The position numbers were made by a program, and so were the translations under genes. A stretch of DNA of 64,000 nucleotides from Physcia stellaris (Eukaryota > Ascomycota > Lecanoromycetes > Caliciales > Physciaceae), in the NCBI GenBank assembly GCA_018902385.1, contig JABSSW010000050.1:62001-126000 (forward strand), given 5' to 3'. The notes under the pieces are model-generated. The model was not told the origin of the DNA. It saw only the letters and a program-made list of their open reading frames with translations, and searched no databases. Each line of letters opens with the position of its first letter. Position 1 is the first letter of the stretch. Shown here in pieces: positions 11,203 through 22,207 of this stretch.

Positions 11203-12399
11203 TTATTTAGTCGATTCAAAAATGCGCATCACGGCCAATGTGATCACTGGGTTGCCCATGATGACATCGTGGAGACCCGTTTTCAAAACTTCTTTCATTA
11301 TGACGCCGTTCTTGGTACGTGATTCCATAATCGATCCAGCAGCGCCTAAGTGCTTGTTTGATACATTTTTCGCGTCTACAAACTGGTCATCGTTGATTCG
11401 CTTAATGATGGTAGCGTTGACAGCGTGCCAGAAGAGAGTCTCGGTGTGATGCCACGGGATATCGTAGTCATCCTCAGCATGAATCAGAGTTAGCCAGTAC
11501 CTCTCGCCACTAGCTTCATTAGCTTGCACATATGCGGCGATACGGTCTTTGCTTGACCACTTATCGTGTATGAATGTACTGAGGTAATTGAACAAGAGTG
11601 GAAACCTAGACAGCGGTGATAGAATAGGAATTGTACCTGCGAGACGATATGTCGCTACTAGCGAAGCCACGTCGACAAACGGCGCGACCAGAATGCTCCC
11701 AGCAAAGACCACAGGCGGAGACTGTGTAGCAAAGTGCTCCGAAACCGCGAGGCTTACGGCGGTCCCTAGACTTTGTCCAAAACTTATTATGCGCGAAGGC
11801 GAGAAACCGCCGATTTTGATCGCCCAGTCAACGACGGCAATGGCGTCAAGCACGAGCCCGCTCTCGGATGGTGTACCTGGGCTATGTCCAAAGCCTCGAT
11901 AGTCGAACGTCAAAACGTGGATCTTACTCGGCTGTCCTGCAGATAGAGCCAGATAGTTAGGGACTCGGTAGCCTGAGGCAACGGTGCCTGCGGCTCCATG
12001 CATGTGGATGACGAGCCGAGCATCTGGGTCATGGCGAGATAAGTTAAAGGCGAAGCGAGACGTGACATCTCCAACAAAGCCAGAAGGCTCATCGATCAAG
12101 GTAGATTCGTGCTGGCGGTAGAGTTCGATTGGGAGAATATGCCAGGCGTAGAGCGTGTTGCCGTCACGAGTAGGGATCGAGAAAGGAGTGACCTGGTTGC
12201 GGAGGAAGCCGAATGATTCAGGGATATTGAGATCTTTAGACCAGGTCATCTGAAGTTTGTGAAGATAGACGACATGAGCTTGGAAGGACTGGGTGGTCAG
12301 TAGACCAAGAAGAAAAGCGTAGAACCCAATGATTGAAGCCGCTGTCAGTGAGCTATATTTCATCTTTTGAGACACCATAGCGAACGAGATTGCTGCCAT
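11203..12399 (-). CDS. ABHD12-type alpha/beta hydrolase
   Basis: A single-exon, 398-residue serine hydrolase of the ABHD12/YNL320W-like type. These are membrane-bound lipid or lysophospholipid hydrolases. A hydrophobic helix at about residues 18-38 (AASIIGFYAFLLGLLTTQSF) would anchor it. Family blocks follow: HMHGAAG (oxyanion region), LTFDYRGFGHSPG, the nucleophile elbow FGQSLG with catalytic Ser near residue 207, an acid region HAEDDYDIPWHH near 312, and a C-terminal GLHDVIMGN providing the likely catalytic His. The His motif is GLHD where many relatives read GxH(N/G)D, so geometry should be intact. The natural substrate cannot be read from sequence. Confidence 0.85.
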   Translation of the reverse strand: MAAISFAMVSQKMKYSSLTAASIIGFYAFLLGLLTTQSFQAHVVYLHKLQMTWSKDLNIPESFGFLRNQVTPFSIPTRDGNTLYAWHILPIELYRQHESTLIDEPSGFVGDVTSRFAFNLSRHDPDARLVIHMHGAAGTVASGYRVPNYLALSAGQPSKIHVLTFDYRGFGHSPGTPSESGLVLDAIAVVDWAIKIGGFSPSRIISFGQSLGTAVSLAVSEHFATQSPPVVFAGSILVAPFVDVASLVATYRLAGTIPILSPLSRFPLLFNYLSTFIHDKWSSKDRIAAYVQANEASGERYWLTLIHAEDDYDIPWHHTETLFWHAVNATIIKRINDDQFVDAKNVSNKHLGAAGSIMESRTKNGVIMKEVLKTGLHDVIMGNPVITLAVMRIFESTK

Positions 12400-12795
12400 A
12401 GGAAGTATGTAGATTCACATTTTTGAAGAAGCAGTGCGTTGATATGAGTATTACAGTCCGAATAGCATTCACGTGGGACCTAGTGATTACACAGAAAAGT
12501 ATCCTAGAGTAGTATTGGCGACTTATGAGAAGAACATAATAAGTGTTTGCGAGAAATGATGTGGATCGATAAGGTTCATTCATGGGGTGCCAAGCTGCCT
12601 CCGCCACCCCCTTTTTGCGCCACAGCAAATCGACAGGAAAGGATGTCAATGAATGTGTCGTGCTTTCGAACCGGAATCTAGATCGTCAAGAAGTCGAATA
12701 AGGCAGATAGTGACGACCACCAAGTTACTTTAGTCGGTGTTGGGATTTTCAGCGCTATACCCACGCTCGACCTCAATGTGACCGAGAAGTAGATA
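12400..12795. other. Intergenic, no gene seen
   Basis: About 400 bases between two minus-strand genes. It holds the promoter of the hydrolase and the 3' flank of the protease-like ORF. An open frame overlaps it but has no recognisable features. Confidence 0.55.
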
Positions 12796-13230
12796 TCAAG
12801 ACCGCCAATAGAATATTCTCCGCGAAAATATCACGTCTGGATCTGCAAGGTCAAACCATTCCAGACCTAAAACCAGGTCCTCCTTCATATCCGTTGCTAA
12901 AAACTGTACTTCGAAGCTTTTTGCCTGTCCGGCATTATCAGCCACAGTCATTGCTAGAGTATGTGATCCGTATATCTCTAGGTCATCACCGGTAAAGGGA
13001 TCTTGTTCGGTCTCAGTGGTCGATAAAGGAACCATGTTTAGCTGTCGAACCAGCGTTTGACTGATCAGATTGTGAAAGATGCCATTACGGAGGAGAGCGA
13101 GTGCTTGAACGCACACAGGTTGCTGGATTTTTGCAATAACCCTGATGGTAGATTTCTTCTCTCCACTGATTTGCTCTCGTTGGCTGACACGCTCCGTTGA
13201 GGGATATTCTTCGCTTGAAGTCTCTGCCAT
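12796..13230 (-). CDS. Retropepsin-like protein lacking the catalytic Asp
   Basis: An ORF of 144 residues from ATG 13230; a longer reading would start only at a TTG. The pattern matches the protease domain of Ty3-type retroelements. A strand/loop reading ALALLRNGIFHNLISQTLVR lies where active enzymes have ALIDSGAxxNFIS..LV. It is followed by a flap-like SHTLAMTV region and then LVLGLEWFDLADPDVIF, corresponding to the usual ILGMxWLxxxNPxIDW block. The DSG triad is replaced by RNG, so proteolysis is not expected. The ORF is intact and short, with no reverse transcriptase nearby. It could be a domesticated retroelement piece or a decaying fragment that happens to stay open. Confidence 0.55.
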   Translation of the reverse strand: MAETSSEEYPSTERVSQREQISGEKKSTIRVIAKIQQPVCVQALALLRNGIFHNLISQTLVRQLNMVPLSTTETEQDPFTGDDLEIYGSHTLAMTVADNAGQAKSFEVQFLATDMKEDLVLGLEWFDLADPDVIFSRRIFYWRS

Positions 13231-14730
13231 TACGAGTAGCCGATGCAAACGAATTGACTGACACCTCCCAAAATATGCGCCGAAACTATCGCAGGCGTTC
13301 TTCAAAAGCTATTGAAATTGACTAAAGCCGAATTTGGTTGGCTGTATGGAGCAATTGACTTGGAACTTAGAGCCTGTACCCGAAGTGAATCGAAGAGGAG
13401 ATTATTATAAATTGTCGCAGGAAGACACAATCGTATTCCGTGCCGACTTTCACGTTTTCCGATAGGCGCTGGCTCTAGATTTGACAAGCTGGACCTGCTC
13501 GATCTGGACACTGGTAGACAAACAGCGCGCGCCTATACTAGAGTCTGGTAGGAGTAGAATGATAGGATCGTCTCGAAAGACTGAAGCGCCAACAGGCTGC
13601 CGAGCAGCATACTTAGTCATGCTTGTTACCAAAATCATGATCTTACCTAAAATCCTCTCTTTGTGGCATTCACTTTTGTCCCGGCCGAGTGTACTCGTAG
13701 CAAGATTTCTACCTCATTATCAGTATCATAAAGCGTCATCGTATTGTATGTACTATCTTCTAAATTGGTTCGCATTGGCCATGAGTCCGTGATTAGCAGA
13801 AGCATCAGCACATCATGTGGATAAATCTAAAGGGAGATCCTGGCGCAACAACCATATATTGCAGAACGAGATGTCGCTGATGAATGAGGTTAGACGAGCA
13901 TGTGTAGCTCTCTTTGGTTCTTCGCGGGCTGAATTGTTCCTGCCTTTGAGCAAGCAAAAGAGCCGCAGGCTTGGAAGAGTAAGTGTGATCCAGCAGCAGA
14001 TATTGCGAATCGAGCCATTGATCATGAACTCTGGATCACTCGCCCCAGTCAAAATTGAGCACCAAAAGGAAGAGGGGAAGGATGAAGTTGTTGTGGTCAG
14101 TTTAGGACAACAAAGGACTGTATATGATATGAAAGCATTTTCGAATGTGATCTTGCTTCCAAGTCGGGCTACCATGTGTTTATGCCGCCTCGGTGCACAA
14201 ACTTGTTTCAAGGCCAGTGGATCACAGGATTCGTGCTGACTGTTTCTGTTCGCCAGATCGTAGATGTAGCATAACATGCAAGAGCTGGAGTCTGACACAG
14301 TCCGCAAAGTATAACGTGCATGAGAGCAAATCCATGTACGGCGACAAGATGGATGAAGCAGAGGATGAGACAAATAGATCGTATGTAATCTAGGGCCTGA
14401 TAACAAGCGGTCGGCAGTTCGACAAGCGTGAGACAAATTATTTGTGATGCGTGACCCAAGCTTTGTGTTATTAGGTACGTGACGTGACAGCAAAAGCGTG
14501 TAGAGTGTTGGAACAGAGATTGTGCTCAAAGGCGGTTCCCAAATCGTGAATCAAAACTTGTGGTGAGTTCGATGCATGAGTGAAGTGAACCCCTGTATCA
14601 CTTCTTGAGTTGCACTTAAACGATATAATTCTCTATTCCTCATTGTCAAAACTTTGGAATCTAGCACTGAACAGCATTGTTTAGCCTTCTGAGAGAACGC
14701 TCTTGTGACTTGAAACAGCATCGTCCGCAT
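13231..14730. other. Intergenic, no convincing gene
   Basis: A 1.5-kb stretch. Open frames exist on both strands (for example 13817-14239 plus and 13813-14529 minus), but they overlap one another, the plus-strand one starts at GTG, and neither shows a family motif or consistent splice signals. It may contain degraded sequence linked to the neighbouring protease-like ORF. Confidence 0.5.
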
Positions 14731-15430
14731 ATGGAGTCGAAGCAGGAGACGTCTATCAATGAAATGTCTAGCAATAGCCATGCTGATACAGAGGTGACAT
14801 CCGTCACGTCAACGGCGCAAGAAGACATAGCCGATGCCCTAAAAGAGCAACATGCAAAGACGGTTAAGAAACTTGCACGACGGAGAGGGGAAGAGCGATC
14901 TCCCGATTTCAATATTACCTGTCCAAAGGGTTACCTGTTAAAGCTAACTTATGAAGCGACAAGTAAGTTTTGCCCGATGGCCAAGACCAAGGTCCTCTCA
15001 TCCTATGGAAGACTTCGAATATTGATATATTGTAGGATATGCGGCCCAACTCTTTACCTCTGGCGACGAGGGGAAAGTTGAGATTGTTAGCTTCATGGAT
15101 CCGGAGAACAAAACCTGGAACACTCATGTGATTGTCCCTGACGAGAACCTGGACTTCTTTGACACCATCAAACTCTTGGGTGATCTCAGCATCCGTGATC
15201 ATGAGAGCCAGGAAGCGTCGAATGAGGCTTGCGTGTTTGATCTATACCAGGAAGTATGGGCTAAGATCAATCCCGAGGATCGACTACTTCCCAACTGCAT
15301 TGCAACGGCAGGCGAATGGGACGCATGCACGAGAGAGGAGTACGACATCCATTTTAACCATCTGAAAAAGGAGGCGCAGCGTGAGTCAGAGATGGCCGTT
15401 ACCAAGGATGATGCAGGCTCTCCGAAATAA
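14731..15430 (+). CDS. Unrecognised two-exon protein, 208 residues
   Basis: Exons are 14731..14962 and 15036..15430. The intron has GTAAGT..TTGTAG ends and keeps the frame, joining KLTYEAT to RYAAQLFTSG. The N-terminus is acidic and Ser/Thr-rich (MESKQETSINEMSS). A basic patch KTVKKLARRRGEERSP precedes a compact segment beginning FNITCPKGYLLKLTYEA. The second exon has the look of a folded domain (KVEIVSFMDPENKTWNTHVI, LDFFDTIKLLGDL, CVFDLYQEVWAKI). I do not know this family. An open frame continues upstream only with a TTG start, so ATG 14731 is preferred. Confidence 0.55.
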
Positions 15431-16334
15431 TGTTCATAGAGGTTGATCGGTTTGAGCCAAGACCTAGATATACGATTAGATGACTTAGAAGCATGGAAGT
15501 ACCTGAGCGAACAGAAGCAATGAGAGACTGTAGCCCTTCAGATAGATCCCAATCTCAAATTTGCAAGATCTAGCAATGACCATGGAGCAAAGTCAATGTG
15601 CCTAGGACAGAGAAGTGTCATCTTGCGCGGAATCTCGATTGAGGTGCCCTATGTTGAGAGTCGTCGACTACTCAAAGTCATCAAGGTAAGGTACCAGACC
15701 CCGGAATGAACTGTGATATTGCTCGAAGGCTGGCAACTAACAATGTACTACCTTTGCTTTTATCACTGCCACGCTTGGCGAAATCGATGTTCGTGATCCG
15801 CAACTTCTAAGCCGCATCAAATGTGCTGAGCTAGACCTTATTCTTTGATGCATTGACTCTGTATGCCTGGCTAAGCTCGATACCAAGGAGCCGTTTGAAA
15901 ATCTCCTTCGCAATTCTGCCACCAAGGTATTCGGCCTCTGCTCTCTGAACCCAGGCATGCTGTCTGTACCGTCACTGTTCTTCGGTGAGCCGGAGTTGGA
16001 AGCATAAGAGCTCAATACACTCGGCTGATTCTTTGACAAAGCAGTGCCTGAAGCCCATCAGCAAGGTGGTGTTGGTGTTGTACATGACTTGAGTTCTCAA
16101 CTTCTGCATTATGAAAATTGAAGTCCGGTCCACTCGGTCGTCAGGAAAATACTGGGCGCTGACTCATCATCCAAAAGCTCCAGCCGAGGTCCGAGGGAAA
16201 CTGTGGGGTTAGATGCAGGAAGTGGATGGTCATTGGCATTTCATGAACTCGATGTCTCCACTGGGTGGAACTACAGCTGGCTCATCATCGCTGGTATCGA
16301 CAACACCACTCGAGCGGTCGCTGTCAGAGAAAAC
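15431..16334. other. Intergenic, no convincing gene
   Basis: Nothing recognisable in about 900 bases. A 100-residue minus-strand frame at 15737-16039 is Ser/Arg-rich and lacks features. Short plus-strand frames with donor-like GTAAGG at 15684 could be remnants of a broken gene but cannot be assembled into a product. Confidence 0.45.
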
Positions 16335-17871
16335 ATGTCGAAAGATGGCTACATGCAAAACCTACTCGCTGATGGCAAGAAGCCCCAGACAGCGGCAGAA
16401 AAGATCCCCATACTCGCACGTGGAGCAGTGAGTGATCGGGCAAAAGAGACGCTGAATCTGGTGAGTTAAATCGATTGCCAATTGGAGTAAACAACGCTTA
16501 TCAAGAGTACAAGGTCGAGAGATTTGTGGAAGAAGAATGCATCCCAGCAGACACGGTTTTCCACGCGCAAGTGGGCGAAGGCGAGAAGAGATGGAACTCA
16601 TGGCCTCCGATAATCGACCAACTGAAGGACAGAGCGAAGAAATTAGGACTGTGGAATTTATTTCTGCCGAGCAATCACTTCAAGGAAGGTGCTGGTTTCA
16701 CCAACCTGGAGTATGGATTGATGGCCGAGTACTTGGGGAAGTCCAGGACTGCGTCTGAAGTATGGATACTGGATTCAGCTGATACTGGAGCTAATGACGA
16801 CCAGGCTACAAATTGCGCAGCGCCAGACACAGGTAACATGGAGGTCCTCGCAAGATACGGAACAGAGGCACAGAAGAAGCAGTGGCTCACGCCGTTAATG
16901 GATGGTACGATCCGATCAGCCTTTCTGATGACAGAGCCGGATGTTGCATCGAGTGATGCGTCAAACATCAGAATGACGATGCTCAGAGAGGGAGACCATT
17001 ATGTCCTCAATGGCTCGGTATGTCCCACTTTGGCAAGCGAGCCCAACGTATCTAACACACTCCCCAGAAATGGTGGTCCAGCGGCGCCGGCGACCCACGA
17101 TGCAAGATATACATCACAATGGGTAAGACAGACCCAAACCAGAAAGATGTCTACAAGCAACAATCCGTCATCCTCGTCCCAGCTGGTACACCCGGCGTGA
17201 CAGTCCAGCGGGTGCTGAATGTCTACGGCTATGATGATGCTCCTCACGGCCACGCGCAGATCAAATTCGAAAATGTCCGGATACCCGCCTCAAATATAGT
17301 GCTTGGTGAAGGCCGCGGCTTTGAAATCATTCAAGGTCGTCTTGGCCCAGGACGAATACATCATGCTATGCGCTCAATCGGCGCTGCGGAGAAGGCCTTG
17401 GACTGGATGCTTGCGCGAGTGAACGATCCTGGGAAGAAGCCGTTTGGGAAACAGCTTAACGAGCATGGTGTCATTCTCGAATGGATCGCGAAGTCCAGAC
17501 TGGAGATCGACTCAGCGCGTCTCATCGTGTTGAACGCTGCAATGAAAATCGACGAGTCAAATGCCAAGGGTGCTCTGAAAGAAATAGCCGAAGCAAAGGT
17601 TTTGGTACCGCAAATGGCCCTCACGGTCATTGACCGTGCAGTGCAAAGTTTCGGAGCTGCAGGCGTATGTCAAGACACACCGCTTGCGAACATGTGGGCG
17701 CAGGTCCGGACCTTGAGGATCGCCGATGGACCTGATGAAGTGCATCTACAACAGATGGGCAAGAATGAGAACAAGAGGGGAAAAGAGGTCATGGAAAAAC
17801 TAAGATGGCAGAAGGACATGGGAGAAAAACTGTTGAGGGAGTGGAATGTGCAGCCCAAATCACATCTGTGA
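16335..17871 (+). CDS. Acyl-CoA dehydrogenase, ACAD10/11-like
   Basis: A flavoprotein that introduces the alpha-beta double bond into acyl-CoA in fatty-acid oxidation. Exons are 16335..16460, 16514..16759, 16805..17017 and 17068..17871, giving 462 residues. Family blocks in order: [41 protein letters not shown] (after splicing), the FAD/substrate block [30 protein letters not shown], a [13 protein letters not shown] helix, and the C-terminal [16 protein letters not shown] with [10 protein letters not shown]. The third intron listed here (16760-16804, 45 bases) is a multiple of three with no stop, so an unspliced ORF stays open but would carry 15 extra residues right before a conserved motif. 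No kinase-like domain as in human ACAD10/11 is attached. Confidence 0.9.
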
Positions 17872-18279
17872 ACAATATGAGCGCTTCCGTAAGCCGGATT
17901 TTTGGGTCATGTATGATAATGATGAATTTAGATTATTCTTACGTCGATACCTGGCTGCCGTAGATTCAGTAAATGAACTCTGAGGTCGCCTCACCTTCAC
18001 TCTACGTCGGCTTAGGTGGTTGCCATAGCCGTTGCCCCCCGCAGCGATCGCCCAAGCTCCAAACAAACACCATCCCTGCCTTCAAATCGTCTCCCCTCAC
18101 CGGCTCCTAGGGTTTTTCACCAAATAGCGTTCCACTTTTTCTGCTTACCCCGAGACCGGCTAATCCACTACAACTGTCTCGCAAAGCAATTTTATTACAC
18201 CGATTCCATATTACCACAACACTCGACAATCCTGAACCATCCCTCCGCCACCCTCACCCTCACCAACGCCATCACAGCA
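17872..18279. other. Intergenic / promoter of Spo12-like gene
   Basis: The last 200 bases before ATG 18280 are strongly C-rich and pyrimidine-rich (repeated CACCCTCACC), typical of a fungal 5' leader. The open frame continues upstream to 18016, but those residues look like translated leader, not protein. Confidence 0.55.
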
Positions 18280-18935
18280 ATGGCCACCTCCCCCCAACGC
18301 ACCGCCCTCTCCTCCACAACCGCCAACAAATCCCCCTCGAAACCCAGCACCGCATCGTCATTCTCCACCGCCTCAGACGCCTCCTTCACGGACCCGAGCG
18401 CCGGTAGCATGGCCGAGAACCAGCTGCAGAGCGAGAAGGAGCAGAATGTTAAGAGCATGGAGTATCACCGGCAGGTACTGAAGGGGAAATTGGAGGATGA
18501 TTCGTAGGTTTGCTTGTGTTCTGTTTACTGCTAGGGAAAGGGAGGGGGTATTGTTGGGGGTTTGGGGGAGAGAGGAAAGTGACGAGGAAGTAGGCTAATG
18601 AGATACGGGGTGAGATAGGGCGCTGAATAAATATGTGTCGCCGAGCGATAACATCATGAGCCCGTGCACGCAGAAGTTGAGCGCGTTGAAGGGGAAGCAG
18701 TTTGGGAAGTAAGTAACCCTTTTTCCTTGTATTGGTCTGTTTGAGTGGACTTCCCTTTTGTCATTCCTCCCGGTAACAGTGCGTGGAACGCTGATGAGAG
18801 AATTGGAACAGGGCAAAGCCTAAATCCCTGTTTGCGCAAACGGCGGGCAAGAACGTTGGGACTTCGGGGATGGGGGATGAAGGCAATAATCGGTTCGCTG
18901 CGAGTGGAGAGAAGGGTGCCGGAAAAGGCGCTTGA
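18280..18935 (+). CDS. Spo12-like mitotic-exit regulator
   Basis: Spo12-family proteins are small nuclear/nucleolar regulators of the FEAR pathway in mitotic exit. Exons are 18280..18503, 18619..18708 and 18812..18935, giving 145 residues. The family core YVSPSDNIMSPCTQKLSALK lies wholly in the second exon and is unmistakable. In yeast the Ser residues in this motif are phosphorylated to activate Spo12. The N-terminus is Ser/Thr/Pro-rich and ends MEYHRQVLKGKLEDDS. The C-terminus after KGKQFGKAKPKSLFAQT is Gly/Asn-rich. The introns are 115 and 103 bases with GTAGGT and GTAAGT donors. The exon 3 extent depends on a hand-picked acceptor at 18811 and is the least certain part. Confidence 0.82.
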
Positions 18936-19975
18936 GTGGTGAAGGTGATACTGGGGATGACAGGAGACAGGATATGAGACTTTGCAGGCATGGTCAGGCA
19001 GCTGGCTATGATATTGGGGAAGCTGCTGGCGTTTAGGAGCATTAAGTGTATGCAATTGATGAGATTGGTTTGAGGTGCGGCGGCTTCAATGTTGATGCAT
19101 GATTGCAGTACGCATCGAAAGCCCCCGGATTCGAGCCGGTGAGACCGAGAACGAGCCAGAGATACTTGATATCCAACCCACACTTTAACAGCACGCATGA
19201 TGGAATGTGCTGGTTCAGCATCAGTGATGGTTGGCAACCTATTGCTCGTTCCACATTTCATCTCATTCTCAACGAGACCCCGCAGATCCTTCTAGGTAGG
19301 TCGTGGGTGATATGAAATAGAAGTCCTAGCAAGGCACCACGCTTGAATTTCCAGAGAAAGAGATCGCATCTGGGAACCCGTACATGTCTTCAACTACTAG
19401 CCATTAAAAAGTGCAAGCGATACTTGTCGACGGCCATATAGATACGGCGGCATCTAAGATCCAAAGAGAATCATTACTAGTGCGTATATACCAGATTCAG
19501 TGTAGATGACATACAGATGATATATAGGATCACATCTTCAAACTCACTTTCCTTCCAATCGCTCCTCAATGTACATTGTTTGGCCTGTTCACCTTATATT
19601 CATCCCCTTGTACTTATCTCTCAAGTATTCGTTCCGATGGGAAGCCTATCCAACCCTGTATCCTAGCCGTGAGCAGCATCTGCTTATAGAGATATACAGA
19701 GCGTCCAGCCGGGCGATCTCATAAACCGGCTGGTTGGATGGGGGATCCAGGAGCAAGACTTCGTTTTACCACCATGATGGTGACATTCGACGTCTTTAAA
19801 CCTCGCGATGCACCTTGACGACAGCATCGTTCGTTAGAGTTGCTCCATATTCTGTAGGATGTGTCAATGATTTTCCATTCCAGTCATCGACCAGCGCCGA
19901 GTCTGGAGCGATTTCGATCACCCTTCGGATCCTTCGGATAGGTGGTGCTAGTTTGAAGGTCGTGCCTCATCGTCC
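18936..19975. other. Intergenic, no gene seen
   Basis: About 1 kb between the convergent Spo12-like and glycosyltransferase-like genes. Two minus-strand frames (18654-19055, 18761-19261) overlap Spo12-like exons and have no family features. A tRNA-like B-box at 19130 was examined and rejected. Confidence 0.55.
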
Positions 19976-21480
19976 TCACGATGGGAGGCAGATATTTTCG
20001 TCCGCATATAACCTGTAACGCTCTAGAACGTCTGTGTTTTCCATACCTCGGCGTCCTTGTTCAGGTACCGCCCGATTCGAGGCGTAGCCGTAGTGGGCAG
20101 CAGTCCCGTAGCCATCAATCACAACATCTGCAGTTCGTCAGTCTCCTCGTCCTAGCGTTCCATATGCATATCCAGAACTCACGCCTTCCGGTCTTTTTCG
20201 GCCAATCCATGGACAGCGCCTGTTCATCTGCAGATGGCATAGGCATCATGTCGAGGATGTCATCTCCCATGACGGCGATAAAGTTGATACTGACTCGTTT
20301 GTACAAGCTATCCCACATGTCAAACCCATATTTCCATAATTCCTCGTTCTCCAGATTTTCGAAGAATGAGTAATGTTGTTGTGTGACGGCGAGCCACCTA
20401 TTCTCCAGTTTAGTACTATACAACCGTCATTATTTGTAGGCAACAAGCTGTTTGGGGGACTCACGTGATCCAGTCCACCCCATCATACCTTGACAAGGCC
20501 ATTGGGGTGTTTTCCATTTGATTACTATGCCTGCCATCCATCTCTACTGGTAGCCAGCGGGTGTAGTCCGGGGCGTCCCAGGTTGTCCAGTTGAAATCAT
20601 CCGGGCCAGACCAGCTCGGAAGTTTTGATGGGCGCCAATCATCCGGGGGGGTGCTCCAGGATGACAGATCTGGCAGGTATGGATGGATCGCCCCGAGGTG
20701 ATAGTGCACCCAGGCAATTGCAAAGTTCACCACGACATTTGCCGACACTATGTAGAACTCCGGATGTTCAACCTTGCGCTTGACAATAGATCGAATGGTT
20801 GTGTCTCCGATGAAGAGGATATCATCGTCGATCTTGACATAGACATTACCTCGCTCGCAAACGCTGTACATTTTGCTGTAGTCGCCTCCAGTCGAATTGA
20901 CGCGATGAACCGAGTAATACTTAGGCTCGCTGGCAAGGAGCTCGTCAAGGAAATCGAGATCTTCCTGTACATCCGTCTTTGCTACGAAGATTACCTCGTC
21001 CAAAAGACCGCCGTTAACAGCTAAGTTTCTCTGCATCTTGGTGTCAGCGGCACACTTCACACAATCCGTGAGCGCATTCGATTTGCTTACCTTAAGGTAG
21101 CAGTCAAGGATCGAAACGAATCGTCGGCGGCCATAAAAAATCAGCCCGATGACTTTCATGCCTGGAGGCTTCGCCCATTCTCCTATCTCTTTGATTTCCT
21201 GAATGTGTCTTTCCAGCTGCGCAATTTTGGGGTCGGCATTGTGTGATCTATAGCTGTTGAGAGCGGAGAGCGGTATGGATTGTCGGTGTCCAAGTGTAAG
21301 CAGGCAAAGGACAAAAAACAACAGCACAGCCGAGAAGATGGTAACTCTGTACTTCTTCTTGGACATTTGGTGCCAGGACATTTGGTACCAGGACATTTGT
21401 TGCCAGGACATCTTGGAGATTGTGCTCTCTAAGGGTGGTGAGAAGTCAGAGTGAGGGTCTTCGGAATTGTTAAGAGGCAT
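19976..21480 (-). CDS. Type II membrane glycosyltransferase-like protein
   Basis: Exons on the minus strand are 21480..21091, 21030..20465, 20415..20183 and 20127..19976, giving 446 residues. A single hydrophobic helix follows a short cytosolic head (VTIFSAVLLFFVLCLLTLG at about residues 44-62), so this is a Golgi/ER type II protein. Conserved blocks resemble a fungal family of putative GT-A-fold transferases: GLIFYGRRRFVSILDCYLK, LLDEVIFVAKT, the DxD-type metal motif KIDDDILFI, HPEFYIVSANVV and AVTQQHYSFFENLE. The donor sugar and acceptor are unknown. ATG 21480 is chosen because the longer frame opens only with TTG at 21585. The 60-base intron 21090-21031 is stop-free and in frame; removing it joins CYLK directly to RNLAVNGG as in relatives. 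Confidence 0.82.
21362..21406 (+). repeat. 15-base tandem repeat, three copies
   Basis: Three units of GACATTTGGTGCCAG with one or two changes each, followed by a partial fourth. It lies in the first exon of the glycosyltransferase-like gene and encodes MSWQQ-type repeats (MSWQQ, MSWYQ, MSWHQ) just before the membrane helix. Confidence 0.9.
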
Positions 21481-22140
21481 AGCGGTGGGGCTGAGACGTG
21501 GTGAATCCTGCAGGTTGAATTCAATCGTCTCAACGAATAATAATGCCAGCCTCAGGAGAAGACCGTTGTTTTCCCATCGTGACAAGTGTTATAAGGTGGT
21601 AGTGCGATATGGTTACACCCTTTGACAGCCATGAAACTTATTTTGTGTAATTAGTTCCACACTCAGCCGTACAGCCTAATCACTCCAGCGATTGCAGTGC
21701 CATACTACTTTACGACGACCAAGCAAAATAATTCGGCTCCAAGAATATTGAAACGGCGATCGCGGGATAAAGCTTACGCGCTTATATTAGCTGCGCCCAG
21801 TTAAGAATCTGCAGCTCCGTACGAGGTAGCCTTCCCGTCGTGGTGTGATTGCACTGCAGCATTCGGGTCATCTTTTGACATTATTCGGCGAATCGTAAGC
21901 CGCAGAATCCAAAATTCAAGATTGCTGTACCACCAGGTACTTTGTTTCGCCAAACTCTACCTTGCCATTGGTTAGAATATATGTCAGATAAGACGAGTGC
22001 AGACGGCAGCATACGAAGACGACATCCCCCTCCTCTCACTGTTTCTTTGTCAGCTTGAAGGCATGAGCGCAATGCGGCCTGCCAAGTGCTGGTTAATCTG
22101 CGTGTCTGTTGATTTTGAATAATCAGGGTCTTGCTGTTGG
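21481..22140. other. Intergenic / promoter region
   Basis: Upstream region of the glycosyltransferase-like gene. A minus-strand frame 21881-22162 begins inside the neighbouring TIR element and has no recognisable features. Nothing else supported. Confidence 0.5.
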
Positions 22141-22142
22141 TA

Positions 22143-22207
22143 TTAGCGTATGCAGAACTCATCGGAAAGCTCGCTTAAATGCGGATCCGAAAATCCCCTC
22201 CCCGCAA
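22143..22207 (+). repeat. Left terminal inverted repeat
   Basis: Inverted copy of 22585-22649; 61 of 65 positions match by eye. The differences lie in the inner half, near 22178-22192. Confidence 0.88.

Noticed and set aside
13813-14529. 238-codon minus-strand frame and a 140-codon plus-strand frame
   Set aside because: They overlap, the plus-strand one starts at GTG, and neither has domain features, codon bias or splice support.
19095-19165. tRNA-like T-arm (CCGGATTCGAGCCGG) near 19130
   Set aside because: No matching A box, anticodon arm or acceptor pairing on either strand; the T-loop bases are also off consensus.
18654-19261. Minus-strand frames overlapping the Spo12-like gene
   Set aside because: They are antisense to exons carrying the unmistakable Spo12 motif.
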